Below, piece after piece: positions 34,239 to 45,789 of a stretch of 64,000 bases of DNA (positions within the stretch are counted from its first letter, which is position 1; each line of letters starts with the position of its first letter). The notes beneath the pieces are model-generated. The model had not been told where the DNA came from, made no database searches, and saw only the letters and a list, made by a program, of their open reading frames with translations. The stretch lies in contig JACEEZ010000091.1 of NCBI GenBank assembly GCA_016584305.1, forward strand, positions 1 through 64,000, in the 5' to 3' direction. Both the position numbers and the translations under genes were made by a program. The stretch is from Chionoecetes opilio (lineage: Eukaryota; Arthropoda; Malacostraca; Decapoda; Majidae).

Positions 34239-34247
34239 GTAATCCAG

Positions 34248-35200
34248 GCACAGTACGATCATGATGATATGAATATATATGGTCACAGAATATTATAAGA
34301 GTGAAAGAATGTGGGGAAATTTCCCAATTGAGTCCGACCAACACTATAAAGCAGTTCATGAAATTTTGAGTAAAATCACCCAAAATGTGTAAAAATTTTA
34401 ACTTGTTTCTCCACGCAAAACTCGAAGACGCTTCCTAGATTATTCTTACTGTCAATATTGTAGTCAAGTGGTGGCATGGTAAACCGAAATATTGTGTAGA
34501 TATAAGGACACCAGGGTCTTACCTGTTAGGGTTCCCAAAGAGTGAATCCTTCCATGGCCAGCACGCCAGACCAATAAGACGCTGGCATCAACTGGATTTG
34601 ACAACTAGAAAACGGCTGGAAAGTTTGTTATAAGCCAAAAATTGTGATACACAATTTTATAAAATGTTAATATAGCATACAACGATCCAAACAGGCAAAT
34701 AGTCCACCACGGTGGCTAGTTGCAAGTAAAAAAATAATATCGCCAAGGAAATCACTGAGACCTTTCTAAAGCCCGTCACACATTGCGATTCAAGGGCCGA
34801 CCCTCCCCCCCCTCCCCCCGTTTCCAGACCCGCTGTCATCGTTGGGGGGCTTCGGGCCCGGGGATTGGGGCCTGACGCCATGGGGACGACCTGGTCGCTC
34901 CCTTGGCTTCGGGCCTCTGACCTCGGTCTGACGAATTTTGCCTGGCCTTTCCTGTCTTCCTCCTTTTTTGAGGCTTTTTCCCTTCCTTCCCTCTATCACT
35001 CCTCTTGTACCTCCTCCTATCCCCCTTTCCTCCTTTCCTCCTAAGGTGTGAGAGCTGTGCTGATGGGATATGAGGCTGGCTTCGGGTCAGTCATGAACGG
35101 CCTCAGGGTGCCACGGGCCCGGTATACCCTTTGTACCTTTGCTCTTTCCCTTCATGGGGGGCTTGAGGGGATGACTGTTTATTTCCTCCTCTTTACTCCA
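34248..35200. other. Stretch before LINE ORF1
   Basis: Near 34,774 AAAGCCCGTCACACATTGCG resembles the Harbinger-like ends at 21,990 but no partner end was found. GC-rich, then pyrimidine-rich sequence at 34,800-35,050 may be the LINE 5' UTR. No gene recognised. Confidence 0.4.
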
Positions 35201-35208
35201 GGCTCACC

Positions 35209-37023
35209 ATGGCCAATGATGATAATTTAACTTTTATAGGGGCTTTAGGGCCGGCCCCTCTACCAAATGATCCTACTGATCCCCCTGGTTTACCGATCCC
35301 TGCTCCTCTTTTGACTACGGCCCGGAATACTGATTTGCCCGTACCCCAAACTCGACCCTCAGTCACTTCGTGCTCCTGAGCCCCCTAGCCAGATCAAGAA
35401 TCCATCCTCAGCACCAGGCGACACTCCAGCCCACAAACCCACTACCTCTTCCATACCTTCTCCGTCCTTGCCTCCCTGCTCTACCCCTCCAGATCCCTCC
35501 TCTAAATTCCTCCTCTCCAACCTTCTTTTTCCTCCTCCTCATCCTGTGTAGCTACTCTTGCACCCTACAACCCTTCTCCCGCCGGGAGAACTACAGTCCG
35601 CACGGTCTCCTCTTCCTCACGCCCACGCACATCTACTTCTCTCCCTCACCCCTCCTTCGACACTCTTTTTGGTCCTGCAAAGTGGGACCGTTTCTTCATC
35701 GTCCCTAGCACCGCCCCTTACTCTGCTAACGCCCTACGTTTCACGGCATGCCTCCAACGGCAAGTTGGAGGCATTGGAGTTGAGTTGGCAAAGTTGCTTT
35801 CCGTACTCGCCCCGACCGGTCCTGCCTGGTGACTGTTGACACAGAGGCCCAAGCTCATGCATTGCTCAACCTTAAAGACCTCGACGGCTACCCATTCGAC
35901 ATCATGCCCGACATTGCTCTTAACACCTGCACTGGAACAGTTTCCATCCCCCCACGTTCTTGCCCAGTCGATGACACCGAATGGTCCGAGTGCGCGGATG
36001 TCCTCCTCGACCTTTTGACAGAGGATAATGATGCCGTTGCAGTTTACTGCTACACCATCCCACCCCGGGGCCGCCGTAAGTCCCCTACCAACATTGCCAA
36101 GAGTCACTTTCAAAAGGCAAGATCTCCCTGATAGCATTTATGTTGCTGGGGTCCACTACTCTGTTAAACCTTACCGCCCTACTCCACGCCAGTGCCTGTC
36201 CTGCTGGCGTTTTGGCCACCCTGCCAAGCACTGCCGATCCTCTGCCCGCTGCCCATTTTGTGCTCAACCTGGCCATGCTCGTTCCAAGTGTCCTGCAACA
36301 TCTCCCACTTGTGCGAACTGTGGTGGTTCCCACAACGTCTTCTACAGGGGTTGCCCTGTCTACCACTTCGAATCGGAAGTGGCATCCATCAGATTTAAGA
36401 AGGGCTTCACTTTATGGGAAGCCCGCCAAGAAGATCGCCGCCTAGGCTTTTCGACCACCCCCGTCTCCCAGCTTATTTCCAATCCCACTTTTCCGGATCC
36501 CCCTACTACAACCTCTCCTACCCTCTCTTTCCCTGTTCCTCCTCCCAATCCTAGTCCTTCATTTGCTCCTCCTGCTGCCCCCTTTCTCTCCGTAAATAAC
36601 CTCTTTGCCGTCCTCAGTCCAGATACTCCGACCTCTACCCTTTCCTCGATCCCCACACCCCTTCCTCAACGCTCCCCTTGGCCTATTCTTACCAGACGAC
36701 CTAAACGTTCTTCCCCTTCCTCACCGCCGAAACCTTCCACTATCTCTCCCTTCTCAGTTCCTCACACCCCACTTTCTACGTCTCCTCCTACTAAGAAACC
36801 CTGTGCCTTCCAGGTCTCCCCTCCTGACTCTCCTGTTGGGACCATGGCTATGATCGAGGAGTACCTCGCTCAGCCTCATGACATGACCCCTCTGCCTTCT
36901 TCACAAACCGCCTCATCATCCCCACCTTCATTCGCAACCCTCAAGGTCTCAGCTGAGATACATCCTCTTCCCTTCCCATCTTCCGCCTACCCCTCTTCCT
37001 CCTTCTTACTCTACAAAGAGTGA
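35209..37023 (+). pseudogene. LINE ORF1 (gag-like, CCHC knuckles), frameshifted
   Basis: ORF1 proteins of Jockey/I-type LINEs bind RNA for retrotransposition. The ATG at 35,209 starts a short frame (MANDDNLTF...) that stops at 35,380; a Pro/Ser-rich frame and then WDRFFIVPSTAPYSANALRF (about 35,680-35,740) follow in others. The best part is 36,120-36,420: QCLSCWRFGHPAKHC, CPFCAQPGHARSKC and CANCGGSHNVFYRGC, three Cys/His knuckles, then FTLWEARQEDRRL. A long Pro/Ser tail runs to 37,023. At least four frame changes make it inactive. No EN or RT follows; at about 37,010 the sequence switches abruptly into a zinc-finger array. Confidence 0.8.
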
Positions 37024-38197
37024 CCTCACCTCACACACCCTGACACACAGTGGTGTTAAGAATTATGAATGTTTAGAGTGTGGGAAAAGATTTACTACAA
37101 AGAGTGACCTCACCACACACACCCTGACACACAGTGGTGTTAAGAATTATGAATGTTTAGAGTGTGGGAAAAGATTTACTAGAAAGAGTGACCTCACCAC
37201 ACACACCCTGACACACAGTGGTGTTAAGAATTATGAATGTTTAGAGTGTGGGAAAAGATTTACTAGAAAGAGTGACCTCACCATTCACACCCTGACACAC
37301 AGTGGTGTTCAGAATTATGAATGTTTAGAGTGTGGGAAAAGATTTACTAGAAAGAGTGACCTCACCATACACACCCTGACACACAGTGGTAAGAATTATG
37401 AATGTTTAGAGTGTGGGAAAAGATTTGCTACAATGGGTCACCTCACCACACACACCCTGACACACAGTGGTGTTAAGAATTATGAATGTTTAGAGTGTGG
37501 GAAAAGATTTGCTACAATGGGTCACCTCACCATACACACCCTGACACACAGTGGTGTTAAGAATTATGAATGTTTAGAGTGTCGGAAAAGATTTGCTACA
37601 ATGGGTCACCTCAACACACACACCCTGACACACAGTGGTGTTAAGAATTATAAATGTTTAGAGTGTGGGCCAAGATTTGCTAGAAAGAGTCAGCTCACCA
37701 AACACACCCTGACACACAGTGGTGTTAAGAATCATGAATGTTTAGAGTGTGGGAAAAGATTTACTACAAAGAGTGACCTCACCTCACACACCCTGACACA
37801 CAGTGGTGTTAAGAATTATGAATATTTAGAGTGTGGGAAAAGATTTGCTACAAAGAGTGACCTCACCACACACACCCTGACACACAGTGGTGTTAAGAAT
37901 TATGAATGTTTAGAGTGTGGGAAAAGATTTGCTACAATGGGTCACCTCACCACACACACCCTGACACACAGTGGTGCTAAGAATTATGTATGTTTAGAGT
38001 GTGGGAAAAGATTTGCTACAATGGGTCACCTCACCACACACACCCTGACACACAGTGGTTTTAAGAATTATGAAAGTTTAGAGTGTGGGAAAAGATTTAC
38101 TACAAAGAGTGACCTCACCAGACATACCCTGACACACAGTGGTGTTAAGAACCATGAATGCCTAGAGTGTGGGAAAAGGTTTTATACCCCATTCTGA
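37010..38197 (+). pseudogene. Degenerate C2H2 zinc-finger array (13 fingers)
   Basis: A single frame runs from the LINE junction (STKSDLTSH, half a finger) through 13 full 28-residue fingers of the form YECLECGKRFxxxxxLxxHTLTH joined by SGVKN. Two fingers have lost the first Cys (EYLECG near 37,830; ESLECG near 38,080). A 14th finger ends in RFYTPF then a stop at 38,197, and later frames show the broken remainder. The helices fall into few types (TTKSDL, TRKSDL, TMGHL, RKSQL), and the 84-bp units are nearly identical, so the array has been homogenised recently. There is no N-terminal region or start codon upstream. It looks like a truncated paralogue of the gene at 56.4 kb. Confidence 0.75.
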
Positions 38198-38199
38198 AC

Positions 38200-38500
38200 T
38201 CACCAGACACACAGTGGTGTTAAGAACCATGAATGCCTCCTAACCAAACCAAAGCTTAACCTCACTTATCTGAATTTAGAAAATTCATTGCACAAAAAAC
38301 AAACATACAGGCACAAGAAAGCACAGCTAAAGAAACGGCAATAGAAGTAATAAGTACCTAAACTTCCTATTTCGGTAACTATGTTTTTGGGTGCATATCC
38401 GCAAAGTTGGCGGGCTCCACAAGCCTTTCAGCTTACTTTTTTTTACGATGTCATGAAAGAAATTGTTCTACTACAACTTAATGCATTACAAGGCACGTAA
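38200..38500. other. Remnant downstream of the zinc-finger array
   Basis: The first ~40 bp continue finger-like sequence out of frame (CACACAGTGGTGTTAAG). The rest shows no gene or repeat that I recognise. Confidence 0.5.
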
Positions 38501-38504
38501 TTAT

Positions 38505-38815
38505 AACCGTCGGTAATAATGGACGAGAGTTTCGCGGTCGTTTTCAGCGACAAAGACTATTTTTTCGTGGCCTACAATAGGTGCGTGTTGTAATGGAGAT
38601 AGTTTTATTTTGCGCAAAGAAAAAAAAATCAAAAAATAAATAAATAAATAAACCTAACCTTACCTTATATATTTTAATGAAACCTAACCTAACCAGATTT
38701 TAATGAAACCTAACCTAACCTTATAGGTTTTAATGAAACATAACCTAACCTTATAGGTTTTAATGAAACATAATCTTAACCACAAAGTGGTTAAACCACA
38801 AACCACAAATAACCA
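38505..38815. mobile_element. Half-copy of a TTAGG-core foldback element
   Basis: TAATAATGGACGAGAG and TTTCGCGGTCGTTTTCAG through TGGAGATAGTTTTATTT match one arm of the foldback at 55,469-56,180. CCTAACCTAACC and TTTTAATGAAACCTAACCT repeats follow, like its core. No second arm is seen. Confidence 0.65.
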
Positions 38816-39035
38816 TGTTTGTTTACAGTCGAACAGCTGACTGGTGATGCAGGCGAACGATTCTGTGTGTGTGACGGCTTGCAGACTTTGCAGTCAGAAA
38901 ATTGTTAGTTTGTAGAAAGTTGCTGAAAAAAACTAGACGGAAAAGTGCTAGTGTGACGCCGCCTTTAGGCGGAGCGAATTTGCTTCCGAAAATGTCCAAC
39001 TAGCGCTAAGATGGTCTTAGTCCCCTAAGATGGTC
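38816..39035. other. Short non-coding stretch
   Basis: AAGATGGTCTTAGT occurs twice in tandem near 39,008-39,043. Nothing else is recognised. Confidence 0.4.
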
Positions 39036-39927
39036 TTAGTAGTGTTCGCAAATGCCCCCCCTGATCTCCCAACACTGCGTTAGGAACACTTTGGTGAGGT
39101 TTACAATACTTTCAGTTTCCTTTCTGTCCCCATACAGCCCTAACACCGTACACAGGGCCCCGTCTTTCTGCTCTAGTCTCCTGTCCCACTCCTCTCTGCC
39201 TAGGATTATTACTATTGATGCTATAAGCTTTTCCCTCTGACTCCTAACTTGTTGCATTCCACAATGACATGTTCTACAGTTTCTTTCTCTCCTACCCTGC
39301 AGCTACAATTCTGGTTCTCCAGTTCCCTGTTCCTTCCGTTGACTTCCAAGGTGCCTGTTCTTGCTTTATAGAGTAACTTACTACCCCAGTCTCCTACATG
39401 CCAGGTCACCCCCTCTGGTTTCTGTTTCCACCTGTAGCCTACCACTGCAACGTTGATTTCCTGGCCATTCCTTCCTGCCATTTAACTAGCCCATTATTCT
39501 CAATTTTCTTTTTGATATCTATTATCTCCATCCTGTTCCATTCCTCTCCCACAGTTTCTCTCCTTTTCCATCTCTCTAGTTCCTTCTTTCAGGTGGAACT
39601 TGATCTATTTTCCTGGGATATTTTCTTTGCCCATCTATCATCACTAAGTCTTTCAATTTTCTTGTGGAACACCAGTTTTCCTTTAATTATCCTTTCCCTG
39701 AAGGTGCTCCATCCCATGTCTCCCCTTATGGCCTCTACGGCAGTGCTCCTACAAGATCCTTGTCCCCATCTGCCTACTATGTTCTGAGTCTTTTCGAAGT
39801 GCATGATGTCTCCTTCCCTGTACTGAGTCACTTCTGACCCATACAGGCAATGGGGTACAGCCACCCCCTTCCATAAACTCCTGCCTACCTCATATTTGTT
39901 AATGACTCTGTTACCACCATTTATAAT

Positions 39928-41794
39928 AGATTACAAGTCACTCCGGCCCCTAGTCACTCCGGCCCCCACCCTGGTCACTCTGGCCTACCACCCTGGTCAC
40001 TCCGGCCTACCACCCTGGCGGGAGATGCTGAGAAGTGCCATAGAGGTAAGGCGAAAAGAGCGCCTTACCCGTCTTCAGGCGCTTTTGTAACGGCCCGGCT
40101 AAGGCACCGACTAAAGCCCATGTACAGTCGAAAGTTCAGGCGCTTTTGCACTGCCTTACACCTCCAAAGCCTATGGCGTGGGCGTGGTCCGAGAATCCTA
40201 CTAGCCAATCACGTTGCCTATCTGAGCGCTGCTTAGGCAGCTTCGACCAATCACAAGGCTTGAACACGTCTCTGCTGAAGCAAGGAATGTTGTCATTGGG
40301 ACGTGCCATACACCATGATAATCGTTAGGGTATGCCGATTCCGGGACAGTGAGTGAAAATTTAATGCAAGCAACATTCCAGGAATAAGGAGAAGATGAAT
40401 AAAAAAAGGTGAAAAAAAAGTTTATACACGATTTCATTTTGCTCTCGTTATCTTATTATAGGTATAGTTTACTGCAATTTTTATACATTCATGATATGCA
40501 CTATGTCTCGTGAAGATGATGGTAGGTTCAGCTGTCCTAAATATCATCTGGTAGTATGATAATACCGTATAATAGTACAATATTTTAGTGCGGGCGGAAC
40601 ACCTGCCGCCCGCCGCCCGCCGCCCGCCCCTAACCAACACACAACACAACATTTCTTATCACCAGCATATAACACCCTATAATACCGCATTAGTCTTGCA
40701 CGATCAATTCATACAGACCTTGCAACACTATTAATATGTAAACACCAATTGTTACGTTGTAGGAACTGAAACAAGGCTGTATTTGCTTTATAAACAGAAG
40801 ATGAATGTCTGTCAAAGGCCCACAGCAGCTCACTAAGTCAGGGTCTGACCATGCCTTAGTTTTCAGCGCCTTTAGCGGTGCCACTAAGGCAGCAATCTCG
40901 ACTGAGCATTGCGGTGGGAGGGCGTTTCGCCTTACCACAGGCGCCCTAGTGGATAGGGCGCCCTAGCTCACTCTCAGCATCTGGCCCCTGGTCACTCCGG
41001 CCGCCAATAAAATATGAAGCTATGTTGGTGGAAACTGGAAAGTGATATTGCTTATTCTGCAATGCTGCCACACACCAAAACTAATAGTTTAGATTGGCTA
41101 TAAGGAACATAGTAATAGGCTTTCACTTCATTAATTTATTACGTACCATAGATAACACTAAAGTCGCCAGGACAACGTTTTTTTCGATGTACAGACGTGT
41201 GGTGGCGTTCATACTTACATTTGTACATCCATGATTTCAGGAAAGTTAGAAGGGGCTATCTGGAGAGTCTGTGTCATTTTGTGTCTTCATCTGTGTCTAG
41301 TATGGCTATAAATGAACAAATTACAAAAATATCTACAAAGTGGCTACCAACAGTCAAGTCGCCATCTAGTGTTTATTTACTTAGTGTCGTACCGCTGTCG
41401 TCGTCGCCCGAAAAAAAACCGCGTAGCGAAATTGTAAGCCGTCTATACTTGCAGATACAAAGCATAAAACAACGCTGCACAAGACTTTCTATTATTATTT
41501 TTTAATTATATTTAATTATTAATTCTATTTTATGGTTATTATATTTTTATCAATTTTTTTTTTTAGCATACGCATAAGCATCAAGCTCAAGCATACGGTT
41601 TTTTTTAATATCTAGATTAACATTAAAAATGTACACACTTCATGGGCTCGAACACGCAAACACGTACACTCAGCTCTGGGAGGCCGCATTGACTAGGGTT
41701 GAACCTCTGAGAGGCCGGAGTGACTGGGGCCGGAGAAACTAGGGGCCGGAGTGACCGAGGCCGGAGTGACTAGGGGCCGGAGTGACTTGTTCCC
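39928..41794. mobile_element. 1.87-kb TIR element inserted in LINE-B
   Basis: ACAAGTCACTCCGGCCCC at 39,932 is inverted at the right end (ending 41,790), and TCACTCCGGCC units repeat at both ends. TTATAAT flanks both sides (39,921-39,927 and 41,795-41,801), a 7-bp duplication. Removing it leaves LINE-B sequence continuous across the site. No transposase. A third copy of the GATAACACTAAAGTCGCC motif (see 50.9 and 55.2 kb) lies at about 41,151. Confidence 0.8.
40023..40984. mobile_element. Nested ~0.96-kb inverted-repeat element
   Basis: GATGCTGAGAAGTG (40,024) is inverted near 40,964-40,980 (CACTCTCAGCATC), and inner segments with GCGCCTTAC pair with GTAAGGCG-type complements. It lies inside 39,928-41,794 and contains two CCAATCAC motifs (about 40,204 and 40,248). 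No coding sequence. Confidence 0.5.
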
Positions 41795-41968
41795 TTATAA
41801 TCATGCCTGTCATCCTCCTTGCCTTGCCTTCATTAAGTTTCCTCTGCTTTTCACCGCCTATCCCTTCCTTGTTTTCCATTCCTAGGTATATATACTTTTC
41901 TACTACTTCTAGGACATTATTCTGAAGCACCTTACCTTACCTTTGATACCTTTGAAGAATCTTGCCCG

Positions 41969-44960
41969 TTATCGGCAGAGTTGAGGTGGTCCTCCACTCA
42001 TTCCAGGTGTAGTATGTAGCTCCCTGTTCCTTGCCTCCAGGACCACTGAAGGTAAAGTGTTGTCATGGGAGCTACTGTAGCCTGGCGTGGGTGGTTGGTC
42101 TAGGATGTCAGCCAGCCACTTGTCAAGGTGATGTTTGAAGGTGTCCGTGGTGACACCCGTTAGGTTCCGAATGTGTCTTGGGGCACAATTGAAGAGCCGT
42201 ACACCATTGTGGGAGAAGCTGTGGTTTATGAGTGTTTGTAGTCCTTTAGAGGAGGCGCATGTACTCTGTACATAGCACAGCCTGCCTCTTCTAGGGTTTT
42301 TGTTTTCCTCCATGCCTACTTTTGGAGCCAGACCCTCCAGGATTTTCCAGACATAGATTATGATGTACCTCTCTCGTCTGCACTGCAGAGAGTAGAGGCC
42401 CAGTCTGTGCAGCCTCTCCCAGTAGTTGAGGTGCTGAAGACCATATATCTTGTTGGTATAGGTCCTTTGTGGTGCTTCCAGCAGGATGATGTCCTTTTTT
42501 TTGTAGGGTGACCATAGTTGGCAGCAGTACTCTAGCCTTGGTCTTACTAAGGACTTCCATAGCGTCAGCATGCAGGATTCCTCCCTTGTACGGAATGTTC
42601 TCAGGACCCATCCTGCTAGCTGTCGCGCTGTCTGGGTGATGGTGGTGTAGTGTAGGGAGAAAGTTCCATCGCTGCTCATATACACTCCCAGGTCTTTTGT
42701 GAAGTCTTTTGTTTGTATGGTTTGGTGTTGATACATATATTGAGTTGTGGTCTTTATAAAGGTATTTCTGCCATATCTCAGAACTTCAAATTTTTCTCCG
42801 TTAAATTCCATATTGTTCTTTTCGGCCCACTCTATTATTGTATTGAGGTCCCACTGCAGTAGATCGGTGTCTGGGGATGTTTTTATTTTATGCTGTATAC
42901 GGGTGTCGTCAGCAAATGAGGTAGCAGTGGAATATCTGAGATCTGTGTCAATGTCTGATATCATGATCAGAAATAATAATGGGCCAAGCACAGATCCTTG
43001 GGGAACACCACTTATGACTTGACACTGTGATGACTGTTTACCATTTATGGTGACAACTTGGTGCCTGTTGGTGAGAAAACTGTGGATCCATCTCCCTACT
43101 CTGCCAGTTATGCCAAGGTTCTTGAGTTTGTGGAGGAGAATGCCATGATCTACCTTGTCAAAAGCCTTGGCAAAGTCTAGGTAGACTACATCAGCATTAT
43201 CTCCATCCTGAGTTGCTTCTAATATAGCTTCATAGTAGAAGCTCTGATAGGCAAGACCTGCCTCTTCTGAAGCCATGTTGTCCATCATTGAAGGCCCCTC
43301 TTTCTTCCAGGTGGTTTACCATCTTGGCCCTCAGTATCCTTTCAAAGATCTTGATGGTGTGATGTGAGGACCACTGGTCTGTATCTGCTTGCCTGTCCTT
43401 TGCTTCCTCCTTTATGTATGGGTGTTATTGTCCCCAGCTTGAGTTCATTGGGGACGGAGCCAGTGAGGAGGGATGTAGTCCACAGCATCTTCAGGGGTGT
43501 GGCCAGTTGTTCCCTACAATTTTTCAGAAACACAGTATGGTAACCATCTGGTCCTGCTGCTGCTTGCGGGTCGATGTTGCTTATGGCTTGGATTATGTCT
43601 TCCCTGGTTATCATAAATGTCGTGAGCAGAATGTCAGCACATTTCCTTTCGCTAAAGAAAGTACATGGATCTGTTACCCGTTTCTGAGTATCAGGTTTAC
43701 TAAACACTCTCTGATACTCAGTCTGTAGCATTTCTGCCATTTCCTGTGGGCCATCTTCAAGTTCCCCGTTCTCTTTCATTAGAGGGCCAACCGATGTTGT
43801 GCTGGTCAATCTCTTCTTGGCGTAAGAGTAGAAAAATTTGGAGTTGACTTTTATATTTTCCACGGCACATTGTTCTTCTTGTTCTCTCTGCCGTACGTGT
43901 GATTGAGCAAGTGCATCTTCCAGTAAGTGTAGCTGACGTTGTATTGCGTTTTCTGCCACAGCATAGGTTACTTTCTTTAATTTTCTTTGTAAATTGGCCC
44001 TCTTTTTCATCAGTATTCGTCTGTCCCTGGGTATTTGGTGTTTCCTTCCTGACGACCGCCTGAGGGGAATGTGTTCCTTACAAATTTGCAGGCATTTGCT
44101 GGAGAGTACTTCGTACATCTCGTGGGCTTCCATTCCACTAAAGATTATTTTCCCATTTTATGGCATCTAGTTCTTTTCGGACTTTATCCCAGTCAATGTT
44201 TCTTCCATAAAAATTTAATGCATGGAAAGAGTCTATCCTGCCTGACGTTGTTGTGTTTCTTGTGGGAATATTTCTGATGTTGGCCCTTGCATGGATGAGG
44301 TTATGGTCTGACATCACCGTCTTCTCAATGTCATAGGAATGGAGGTAGTCGTAGCTGTTGCTGATGAAGAGGTCCAATATATTGTTCCCTCTTGTGGGCT
44401 CCATTATTAGTTGGTGTAAAAAATACTCCTCCATAAGTGAGGTTAATTTTACCGCTTGGCCCTTTTCTTCTGGTGTCCCACCTGCGATATTCATGGAGGG
44501 CCAGCTAATGTGAGGCAAGTTAAAGTCCCCCAGTATTAAAAATACTGTAGATTTATTTGGAGGATCTTCTAGAAGGTTGCGGAGTTTGGTTGTGATTTCT
44601 TGAAAAGCGTTAACACTAGTATTAGGTGGCCTGTATATGATTGTTGTTACCAGGTTAAGGTCTTTGATAAATATTGCCAGCATTTCTGTTGTACCATTTG
44701 AGAAAGATACAAGTACCTCTACACTGGCTGCTACCTCTTGTTTTACGTACACTGCCACTCCTCCATGGCTTCTTCCTTCTCTATCCTGTCTGATGAGTGT
44801 GTAGTTTTCTATTTGCACTTCTGCATCCAGGTGATCTTTTGTGAGGTGAGTTTCTGTGAAGGCCATAGAGAAAGTTTTCTGTCTCTGCTAACTCTTTAAT
44901 CATTGGGACCTTTGTCTGATTGCAGATTGGATAAAGGCCCCTGATATTTCCAGTATAGAA
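41969..44960 (-). pseudogene. LINE-A endonuclease-reverse transcriptase, frameshifted
   Basis: The enzyme nicks target DNA and copies LINE RNA. Endonuclease (about 44,960-44,140): NIRGLYPICNQTKVP and the TETHL motif are in neighbouring frames, then YRPP, LGDFNLPHISW, TRGNNILDLFISN and MSDHNLIHA, the expected catalytic motifs. Linker (44,133-43,342): EEQCAVENIKVNSKFFYSYA and AAAGPDGYHTVFLK. Reverse transcriptase (43,380-41,969): HGFRRGRSCL in a shifted frame, YLDFAKAFDKVDHGIL, SGVPQGSVLGPLLF and the catalytic FADDT at about 42,902-42,916. The thumb and C-terminal LVRPRLEYCCQLWSP and FSHNGVRLFN follow to the stop at 41,969. Frame changes lie near 44,870, 44,137, 43,350 and 43,270. Confidence 0.85.
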
Positions 44961-44965
44961 ACTGG

Positions 44966-45538
44966 TTAGTGTTGGAGGCTGCAGCCCCCTCTCTGCCTTG
45001 TTTCCAGTCTGTCTATTCGTTCTACTAGACGGTTGATTGTGGACTGAGAGTGTTTCTCCATGTCCAGTAGTTTCTCCACCATGTGCTCTAAAAAATTACC
45101 CTGGTCCACATTTTGTTGTACGCCAATGGTGGGGTTATTTCTATTTATATGTGTGGTGGGGCCACTTGCATTGTTCCATACCTGAGGAGGGGGTCCATTT
45201 GGCCTTTGGGTATCTTGCCTGTGGTGTTCAGGGGGTGGAGCGTTTCTATGTGTATGTGGTGATCGTTGCCCTCTGTCTTCCCTCTGATTTCTTTGCTGGG
45301 TTGATCTGGAGTACTGGTTGTTTGGTCTTTTAGTTCCTTTTATGTGTGGGTATTTGCATTCCCTACGTTTGCATTCTCTTGTATGTAGTGATGACCTACA
45401 TACAAGAGGATGATAGTCACTGCATTTCCACCCCGGAGTACAGCCAAGGTTTTCATCCAGTCCATGCTTCATGAATGTAGCACAAGGTTTTGGGTGGAGA
45501 TATTTACACTTTTCTCCTTGTAGTCCATGTCTGCACAT
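44966..45538 (-). CDS. LINE-A ORF1 protein (CCCH-type zinc motifs)
   Basis: 190-residue frame. ORF1 proteins are RNA-binding partners of the LINE RNA. The N-terminal ~75 residues hold Cys/His clusters: CRHGLQGEKCKYLHPKPC, C..GWKCSDYHPLVC and CKRRECKYPH, close to CCCH fingers. A Gln/Asn/Pro-rich middle follows, then a C-terminal segment with Leu/Met heptads (FLEHMVEKLLDMEKHSQ...LVERIDRLE), likely a coiled coil. Sequence upstream to 45,785 (EDIPDLTLPPGQAEAG in another frame) suggests the true start is upstream and shifted by an indel; the start shown is only the first ATG in this frame. Confidence 0.7.
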   Translation of the reverse strand: MCRHGLQGEKCKYLHPKPCATFMKHGLDENLGCTPGWKCSDYHPLVCRSSLHTRECKRRECKYPHIKGTKRPNNQYSRSTQQRNQREDRGQRSPHTHRNAPPPEHHRQDTQRPNGPPPQVWNNASGPTTHINRNNPTIGVQQNVDQGNFLEHMVEKLLDMEKHSQSTINRLVERIDRLETRQRGGCSLQH

Positions 45539-45789
45539 ATTTTTAAGGTAAACTGCATATTTTTACCTTTCTATGCCCTGTTTGTTGGTGAGTGTTGTCC
45601 TTAGGTGACTGTGAGACCAGCCCTGCCTCAGCTTGTCCTGGTGGTAAGGTTAAGTCTGGTATATCCTCCACCTGGCTTGCTGGGCTAGCAGGGTTAGGTG
45701 TATTCCTGGGCTCCTATAATAAGATTCTGTCCAGGTCAACTTCAGATGCACCCACTGACTCCTATCTTCACTGTTAAACTCCATGACTA

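Larger units (their letters stand above)
39036..41935 (-). mobile_element. LINE-B, 5'-truncated, split by a DNA element
   Basis: Minus-strand frames show the region after the reverse-transcriptase palm and the C-terminus of a non-LTR element: EKYIYLGMENKEGIGGEKQR (near 41,880), RVINKYEVGRSLWKGVAVP and CLYGSEV (near 39,850), WSTFRERIIKGKLVFHKKIE, and the terminal CSCRVGEKETVEHVIVEC (near 39,270). Several frames are needed, so it is inactive. The element at 39,928-41,794 interrupts it, and its 5' boundary abuts the 3' tail of LINE-A. The catalytic palm is missing. Confidence 0.75.
41940..45785 (-). mobile_element. LINE-A, near-complete CR1-like LINE
   Basis: On the minus strand: ORF1 with Cys/His zinc motifs, an AP-like endonuclease, a linker and a reverse transcriptase, in the standard CR1/Jockey-group order, ~3.8 kb. 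The 3' end terminates in AAGGTAAGGTAAGG-type repeats (about 41,930-41,950 on plus). Four or more single-base frame changes separate otherwise well-kept domains, so it is either recently dead or carries assembly indels. Confidence 0.85.

Noticed and set aside
38816..38880. Gene promoter near CAGCTG-containing sequence
   Set aside because: Only a single weak motif and no downstream coding sequence.
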